NCBI RefSeq assembly: GCF_014196515.1
Contig: NZ_JACIDV010000018.1
Span: forward strand, 1-54,292
Length of the DNA stretch: 54,292 nucleotides
From: Rhizobium skierniewicense
GTDB taxonomy: Bacteria > Pseudomonadota > Alphaproteobacteria > Rhizobiales > Rhizobiaceae
Reading direction: 5' to 3'
This document shows, one piece after another, positions 49,994-54,292 of this stretch. Each line of letters opens with the position of its first letter. Position 1 is the stretch's first letter. Position numbers and translations under genes: made by a program. Under the pieces are notes generated by a model. The model saw only the letters and a list, made by a program, of their open reading frames with translations. It made no database searches and was not told where the DNA came from.

Positions 49994-50232
49994 TATTCCT
50001 CGCCCCACATTTCATCAGTCTCGCGCTTGTGATCGCCGGGGGCAAAGGGGCCAGCCTCCCGCGCCATGGCGATGGACTTTGCCAGGCGGTCGCGGATCGG
50101 CAATTTTCCCTTGCGATTGGCAATCTCCCGTATGAGCGCATTCTTGACCGCATCGACCTTACTCGTTTTCGTGAGGCCAATCAGTTCGTCGGTAAGTCGG
50201 TCTACTTCTGGGTCTTTGATATAAAGCGGCAT
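49993..50232 (-). CDS. vapB: VapB antitoxin (PSK/Rv0623 type)
   Basis: 79 residues. Begins MPLYIKDPEVDRLTDELIGL, the hallmark of this antitoxin family, and ends GDHKRETDEMWGEE, the toxin-binding tail. AAGGAT lies 6 bases upstream of the ATG at 50232. Co-transcribed with vapC and probably autoregulated through the palindrome upstream. Confidence 0.88.
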   Translation of the reverse strand: MPLYIKDPEVDRLTDELIGLTKTSKVDAVKNALIREIANRKGKLPIRDRLAKSIAMAREAGPFAPGDHKRETDEMWGEE

Positions 50233-50247
50233 AAGCATATCCTTTCG

Positions 50248-50265
50248 AGGATATTATAATATCCT
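50248..50265. promoter_or_regulatory. VapBC operator palindrome
   Basis: AGGATATTATAATATCCT is a perfect 18-bp palindrome, with further half sites CATATCCT on both sides. It overlaps the expected promoter and ribosome site of vapB. Confidence 0.7.
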
Positions 50266-50448
50266 ATTTTGCATATCCTTACCAGCAAATTGTGGATGTG
50301 AGGAACTTTTGAAAGGACGGAGAAGACAGGCGCATCGAGCGCCTCCCAATCAACGCGCCTTGCTAAAATACAAATCCAGCGCGCTCTCCCGCGCTCGGTG
50401 GGTGACGTTGGCTTGCCTCTTTCAGCATTGCAACGATGTGATCCTGCT

Positions 50449-50688
50449 TCAATCCGACAACCTGAAAGCCTTCTGCCCGCACATGAGGGCTTCAAGGCTC
50501 GGAAATTCTTCGATGCGGGTTCCAAGCCAAAGATACGGCTCATCTGTTTCCTCATCGGGAAATGCTGTGATGAAATAGGTTCGCAATGGTGGATCGAAAC
50601 CGATGACCGCTTCTGGATCGATGCGCGTTTCCGATTTCACTTCAACTTCATACCGGCTCAAATCAATTCCTCTCAAATCACTCTGCAA
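50449..50688 (-). CDS. Hypothetical protein
   Basis: 79 residues, acidic, probably alpha/beta (RYEVEVKSETRIDPEAVIGF, then LGTRIEEFPSLEALMCGQKA). It overlaps the end of the upstream gene by 11 bases, suggesting one transcript with it and with the methyltransferase. A tiny GTG-started frame (about 50409-50512, QVVGLKQDHIVAMLKEAS) overlaps its 3' end and may also be translated. Unknown function. Confidence 0.5.
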   Translation of the reverse strand: MQSDLRGIDLSRYEVEVKSETRIDPEAVIGFDPPLRTYFITAFPDEETDEPYLWLGTRIEEFPSLEALMCGQKAFRLSD

Positions 50689-50905
50689 AAAGCTTCATCT
50701 GGCGCTTATTTCTAAGATCGCGGCGGCTGACCTCCATTCGAAAGCCATCCCATTCAGGCCAGCACTCCCAAGCGCTTGATGTGGCTCGACCGTACCAAAC
50801 GCGGACTTTCACCCAGTCCGCATTCAATTGCTCTACGATTTCAACCGTAAATGTGCCTCCAAGACCGGAATAAACATCGTATACTTCCACACTTCGGCGC
50901 TGCAT
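50678..50905 (-). CDS. Hypothetical protein downstream of the methyltransferase
   Basis: 75 residues. MQRRSVEVYDVYSGLGGTFT opens a small beta-rich protein with two Trp-rich stretches (VRVWYGRATSSAWECWPEWD). GGGGGTGGCGAG directly precedes the ATG. It overlaps the 3' end of the methyltransferase frame. Unknown function. Confidence 0.5.
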   Translation of the reverse strand: MQRRSVEVYDVYSGLGGTFTVEIVEQLNADWVKVRVWYGRATSSAWECWPEWDGFRMEVSRRDLRNKRQMKLFAE

Positions 50906-51485
50906 CTCGCCACCCCCTGAAAGAATGCGAGTTGTTCGACGTGGTGAAGGGAAGCCTTCGGGACAGGCAGGCTTGCGATACGCATCGCCTCATCAGTCGC
51001 GCGCTGACGTGCCTCTTTGAAATCGAAGCAGACGATTTCACAGATGATGGACGTATCTTTCCAAGCGTCCTTGTGAATGGCCGTATCGATGCCTACTCCT
51101 GCATCCATTTCGAAGCCCGTCACCTTCTCGAAATCGACACCTTTGCCGCGTGTGCGCCGGTCGAAATAGGGTCTGCCGGAATACTGAAATCACGCGGAGC
51201 CCTGCGGAACGATGAACGCACCATAGTCGGCCAGCTCGGCGGCAATATCGATGATGTGAAATTCGAACTCTGCTCCCCGATAGCGCGGTCCAGTGGCGCT
51301 GCGTCGGACGCGTCCGAATGGCGGGTTGCCGATTGCAATATCGTAACGGTCCAGATCAAGGGCGCGATAGTCGAACACATCGGCATTGATCCAGCGGGCC
51401 TCCGGCAAGAGCTTGCGGCCTACCTCGCAATATTTGGGGTTGATTTCGACGCATGTTAGCTCGGTTGCTCGGACGCCGTATCTAG
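50833..51485 (-). pseudogene. DNA adenine methyltransferase, C-terminal fragment with in-frame stop
   Basis: The minus-strand frame starts at the insertion junction (RYGVRATELTCVEINPKYCE), then has the target-binding and catalytic motif DRYDIAIGNPPFGRV. A TGA interrupts the conserved PQGSA-x-FQYSGRPYFDRR at about 51190. Translation otherwise continues through VDFEKVTGFEMDAGVGIDTA to about 50833. The NPPF motif marks an N6-adenine enzyme. Together with the other fragments this gene is inactivated three ways. Confidence 0.8.
51480..51485. repeat. Insertion junction repeat, left (ATCTAG)
   Basis: ATCTAG occurs here and at 54116-54121. Removing the 2,636 bp between them restores the methyltransferase frame (GKRARYGVRATEL). 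CTAG or ATCTAG is the apparent duplication. No matching terminal inverted repeats are visible at the two ends. Confidence 0.7.
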
Positions 51486-51701
51486 GCCCCTGAACATTAA
51501 AGGGGCCATACTTGCTGACAGCGCAGGAGCGACGGAACGCAGATCTGCACTTTTGATATAATAGTATTCACTATTGACGAAAAACTAGGCACGCTAACCA
51601 AGCTTAAATAATTGTTCTCTATCAAAACTATTATCTGTCCTATCTTTGAGCACAAGCAGATCCATTGATGCTCATTCAGCAAGCAAAAATCGAGGCTTTA
51701 C
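51486..51701. promoter_or_regulatory. Leader of the chemotaxis gene within the insertion
   Basis: No gene. It starts with a GGCCCCT/AGGGGCC hairpin (51486-51508) and has a hairpin AATAGT/ACTATT around 51563-51578. It is AT-rich from 51550 to 51650, suitable for a promoter. The chemotaxis gene starts at a GTG. Confidence 0.4.
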
Positions 51702-53957
51702 GTGAGCATATTTGGTAATCTGAAAATCAGTACGCGTGTCGTTCTTGTTGCCGCTATTCCAACCATCGCGTTGATTGGTGCCGTCACTCAGGACAATGTG
51801 AAGCGCCTCGGGCATGCTTCGGAAGCACGGTCCGTGGCGGAAATCTCTTCGATGGCACCCATCATCGGTGCCACCATTCACGAAATCCAGAAAGAACGCG
51901 GCGCCTCCGCTGGCTTCGTCGGCGCTAAGGGCGTTGGTGAATTCGGTTCTCTTCTGGATAAGCAGCGTATTGCCGCAGATGCTGCAATCGCGAATTTCAA
52001 GGCGTTGAACCTCACATCCAATGACGCCATTGGTGGTCCGGCAATGAAGGAGCTGGCGTTTGCAGCGCAAGGCAAAATCGATAGGCTGAGGACGATGCGT
52101 GAAGATGTTTCCTCACTGAAGGCAACCGTGCCGGATATTGCTTCTTATTTCGCAGACACGATCGGTAGCCTGATCAAGCTGATCGAATCCATGAGCTCGC
52201 TTACGACCGACAGCACGATCTCGAATCGGATCGTCGCCTATTCTGCGCTTTTGCAGGGCAAAGAGCGCGCTGGACAGGAACGTACCATTGGTACGGCAGC
52301 TTTCGCGACCGGCAAATTCACGCCTGAAGGCTATCAGCAGTTTGCGAAGTTCGGCGCCATGCAGAACGTGTATTTTGCAGACTTCAACAGCTATGCGGGC
52401 GCACCGCAGCGTGCGGCGCTTCAGGCAGCGCTTTCGAGCGATGCCGGCCAGCTTGTCGAGAAGCAGCGTAGCGTCGCACTTCAGGCTCCGTTCGGTGGCC
52501 AGATGAGCAGCGTTACCGGTGAAGACTGGTACAAGGCAACGACCAACCGCATCAATGCGCTAAAGACAGTTGAAGATCAAACCGGTCTGGAGCTGAAGGA
52601 ATATGCAACCGCCTCTGCCGATGCGCAGCACAAGGATTTCCTGATTTCCATCCTCACCTCCATCGGCGTTCTGGCCGTCGTGGCGGTTCTGGCAACAATC
52701 GTCACGCGCTCCATCACGCGCCCCGTCACGCGGATCGTGCAGACCATGCGTGAGCTTGCCGCTGGCAATGCAGAGGCAGACATTGATGCGGTTGCAGACC
52801 GAAGCGAAATCGGTGACATGGTCAAATCCGTCGCCGTCTTCAAGCAGAACGCGCAGGATAGATTGCGTCTCGAAGCCGAGGCGGAAGCCAACCGTTCTCT
52901 CTCCGAGCGTGAGCGCATCGAGCAGCAAAAGCGTCAGGCGGAAGATGCCGCAGAAGTGCAGCTTGCAGTGGATACGCTGGCCATTGGCCTCGGCGCGATG
53001 GCGAATGGTAAGCTTAACCACCGTATCGAGCAGACATTTGCCGAGCGCCTGGATAAGATCCGCGTGGACTTCAATGCCGCCATCGAGCGTCTGGAAGATG
53101 CGATTGTGGACGTGAGCGGTAACGCGCAGGCCATCTCCGCAGGATCGAACCAGATTCGCTCTGCGGCTGACGATCTGGCGAAGCGTACCGAACAGCAGGC
53201 AGCATCTGTTGAGGAAACTGCAGCTGCTCTGGAACAGATCACCACGACCGTTGCAGATACCACCCGCCGCGCCGAAGAAGCGGGTCGCCTGGTTAGCGCG
53301 ACACGCGAAAATGCCGAGCATTCCGGCCACGTCGTCACGAATGCTATCAATGCGATGAACGCAATCCAAGCGTCGTCCAACGAAATCTCCACCATTATCG
53401 GCGTTATCGATGAGATTGCTTTCCAGACCAATCTGCTGGCACTGAATGCAGGTGTGGAAGCGGCGCGGGCGGGTGAGGCAGGCAAGGGCTTCGCAGTCGT
53501 GGCCCAGGAAGTTCGCGAGCTTGCGCAACGTTCAGCGAAGGCTGCAAAGGACATCAAGACCCTGATCGCAAAATCGGGTGAACATGTAAAGGGTGGCGTC
53601 TCCCTCGTCGGCGAAACCGGTGAGGCACTCGGTCAGATTGTCGAGCAGGTCAAGGAAATCAGCGTGAATGTCCTGTCCATCGTGGAAGCTTCGCGTGAAC
53701 AGTCCACGGGCATCAAGGAAATCAATCATGCTGTTTCGCTGATGGATCAGGGAACACAGCAAAACGCGGCGATGGTGGAAGAGTCCACCGCAGCGAGCCA
53801 TTCTCTCGCTCGCGAAGCAGAGGCTCTCTTCCAACTCGTTGGCAAATTCGAAATAGGCTCAGCGGCGCATCACACCCAGCATTCCGTCAACACCGGGTCG
53901 CCCGCGAACCGCTTGTTGGATCGCGTCAAGTCGTCCTTCTCCAGCCGGGCGGCATAA
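51702..53957 (+). CDS. Methyl-accepting chemotaxis protein with nitrate-sensing-type (NIT) domain
   Basis: 751 residues. First membrane helix at about 11-28, periplasmic NIT-like domain ([20 protein letters not shown], about 50-300), second helix near 310-330 ([20 protein letters not shown]), HAMP (335-385) and signalling domain (about 470-715) with [20 protein letters not shown]. It would report a small ligand, perhaps nitrate or nitrite, to CheA/CheW of the host. It is the only gene of a 2.6-kb insertion in the methyltransferase and is followed by its own terminator. Chromosomal origin is likely. Confidence 0.9.
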   Translation: MSIFGNLKISTRVVLVAAIPTIALIGAVTQDNVKRLGHASEARSVAEISSMAPIIGATIHEIQKERGASAGFVGAKGVGEFGSLLDKQRIAADAAIANFKALNLTSNDAIGGPAMKELAFAAQGKIDRLRTMREDVSSLKATVPDIASYFADTIGSLIKLIESMSSLTTDSTISNRIVAYSALLQGKERAGQERTIGTAAFATGKFTPEGYQQFAKFGAMQNVYFADFNSYAGAPQRAALQAALSSDAGQLVEKQRSVALQAPFGGQMSSVTGEDWYKATTNRINALKTVEDQTGLELKEYATASADAQHKDFLISILTSIGVLAVVAVLATIVTRSITRPVTRIVQTMRELAAGNAEADIDAVADRSEIGDMVKSVAVFKQNAQDRLRLEAEAEANRSLSERERIEQQKRQAEDAAEVQLAVDTLAIGLGAMANGKLNHRIEQTFAERLDKIRVDFNAAIERLEDAIVDVSGNAQAISAGSNQIRSAADDLAKRTEQQAASVEETAAALEQITTTVADTTRRAEEAGRLVSATRENAEHSGHVVTNAINAMNAIQASSNEISTIIGVIDEIAFQTNLLALNAGVEAARAGEAGKGFAVVAQEVRELAQRSAKAAKDIKTLIAKSGEHVKGGVSLVGETGEALGQIVEQVKEISVNVLSIVEASREQSTGIKEINHAVSLMDQGTQQNAAMVEESTAASHSLAREAEALFQLVGKFEIGSAAHHTQHSVNTGSPANRLLDRVKSSFSSRAA

Positions 53958-54005
53958 GATTGCACGGCTAGCCTCGGTTCAACGCACGGTAAAAACTGAA
54001 TTGTA

Positions 54006-54040
54006 AAAGCCGCCGAAGACACTGCTTCGGCGGCTTTTTT
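54006..54040 (+). terminator. Strong intrinsic terminator after the chemotaxis gene
   Basis: AAAGCCGCCGAAG and CTTCGGCGGCTTT form a perfect 13-bp stem around ACACTG, followed by more T residues. It ends the MCP transcript. Confidence 0.9.
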
Positions 54041-54115
54041 ATAAGAGCAGAACCCCTTGAGTGACCATCGCGAGTGGTCGCATTCGCCCTGCAACTGTGC
54101 GTCCTCCGCTATCCC

Positions 54116-54121
54116 ATCTAG
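54116..54121. repeat. Insertion junction repeat, right (ATCTAG)
   Basis: Second copy of the 6-bp junction sequence at 51480-51485, bounding the MCP-bearing insertion. Confidence 0.7.
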
Positions 54122-54190
54122 CCCTTTTGCCAATGAAGTATGAGAGAATGCCGATACCAGTGCACAGGTCGATAACCCGACCGCCTGGAC

Positions 54191-54198
54191 CATCAAGG
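54191..54198. repeat. 8-bp target-site duplication, right copy
   Basis: CATCAAGG, identical to 95-102, lies directly before the GTAAGCGGCAAG terminal repeat of the IS66-family element. Confidence 0.85.
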
Positions 54199-54292
54199 GT
54201 AAGCGGCAAGCTGAGACCGTTCAGCGCGTGTAATTCCACGGCATGAGTGCATCGAGATCGCTGCTGGGCCAACCATTGGCTATGCGCTCGAG
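54199..54292 (-). mobile_element. IS66-family element, right end with transposase C-terminus
   Basis: The terminal repeat GTAAGCGGCAAG (54199-54210) is followed by the last 23 codons of a minus-strand transposase (54221-54292): LERIANGWPSSDLDALMPWN, then YTR and stop. The WPxSxxDxLMPW ending is typical of IS66-family TnpC transposases. The rest of the element is outside the window. With the left end at 1-94 it reads as one element. Confidence 0.85.

Larger units (their letters stand above)
54116..54198 (-). pseudogene. DNA adenine methyltransferase, motif I fragment
   Basis: The minus strand encodes LDGPGGRVIDLCTGIGILSYF then IGKRAR, the S-adenosylmethionine-binding motif I (DLCTGIG) of the same methyltransferase. 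It is bounded by the IS66 target duplication (54191-54198) on one side and the ATCTAG junction of the MCP insertion on the other. It joins the N-terminal fragment at 95-284 and the C-terminal fragment at 50833-51485. Confidence 0.8.

Noticed and set aside
52560..53528. A 322-codon minus-strand frame
   Set aside because: Antisense shadow of the chemotaxis gene; long shadow frames are expected in GC-rich signalling domains.
51486..54121. Classical transposon carrying the chemotaxis gene
   Set aside because: No transposase and no matching inverted ends are visible, so only an insertion bounded by ATCTAG can be claimed.
1..54292. CRISPR array, rRNA or tRNA genes, prophage structural genes
   Set aside because: No regularly spaced short repeats, no rRNA or tRNA structure and no capsid, tail or terminase genes were seen. 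The repeats present are the leader pair, palindromes and IS ends.

Overview
The window looks like almost all of one circular, self-transmissible plasmid from an alphaproteobacterium of the order Rhizobiales, most likely Brucella/Ochrobactrum-like. The evidence is a RepC-type initiator, a VirB/VirD4 type IV secretion system with Agrobacterium/Brucella gene order, a VirD2-like relaxase, a GTTC-N7-GTTC LexA box and Rhizobiales-style ArdC and large ParB-like proteins. Taxon and plasmid identity are inferences from gene content. Both window ends lie inside what reads as a single IS66-family element. Its terminal repeats face outward at 77-94 and 54199-54218, each next to the same 8-bp target duplication (CATCAAGG). 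Closing the window through that element gives one molecule in which a DNA methyltransferase gene was hit by the IS.

Layout. 60-284: 5' remnant of the methyltransferase. 1272-3125 (minus): a three-gene TIR / caspase-like / TIR operon, a candidate Thoeris-like immune system. 3492-5293: two tiny membrane proteins, an inactive-looking staphylococcal-nuclease homologue and a short SSB. 5500-7283: RepC and a ribbon-helix-helix protein. 8920-22815 (plus): the conjugation machinery, with TrbM-like, VirB1, B2, B3, B4, B5, EexN-like, B6, B7-like, B8, B9, B10, B11, VirD4 and an LPD7-domain protein. 22888-24897: VbhA-like antitoxin, Fic toxin with a C-terminal secretion-like module, and a membrane-anchored Mrr-type nuclease. 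24943-25526 (minus): HigBA. 25610-27287 (minus): relaxase and MobC-like accessory protein, divergent from an oriT with a recognisable nic site (TATCCTG/C at 27321-27328).

27667-35418 is the leading region, the first DNA to enter a recipient if nicking follows the VirD2/RP4 rule. Its genes (membrane protein, KorB-like ParB, ParA, a hypothetical, a 653-aa ParB-like protein, a 57-aa protein, ArdC) lie on the minus strand, so the transferred strand would be their template. Two 475-bp hairpin-rich direct repeats sit directly upstream of the large ParB-like gene and of ardC. An inverted repeat of about 580 bp lies between them. Together these look like single-stranded-DNA promoter or structure elements for early expression, which is the most interesting signal in the window.

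35.5-43.6 kb is cargo of mostly unknown proteins, with a serine resolvase, a PadR regulator and Xre regulators. 44.2-49.4 kb is a DNA-damage block: LexA box, umuD, umuC, an SRAP peptidase, a frameshifted LigD-type ligase and a secreted nuclease. 49.5-50.3 kb is VapBC. 50.8-54.2 kb holds the rest of the methyltransferase, which carries an in-frame stop and a 2.6-kb insertion bearing a methyl-accepting chemotaxis protein.

The parts fit together as follows. RepC and ParAB maintain the plasmid, aided by HigBA, VapBC and the Fic pair. The relaxase, MobC, VirD4 and VirB1-11 transfer it. ArdC, SSB and the large ParB-like protein probably establish it in the recipient. The TIR/caspase operon and perhaps the Mrr-type nuclease defend against phage or rival plasmids.
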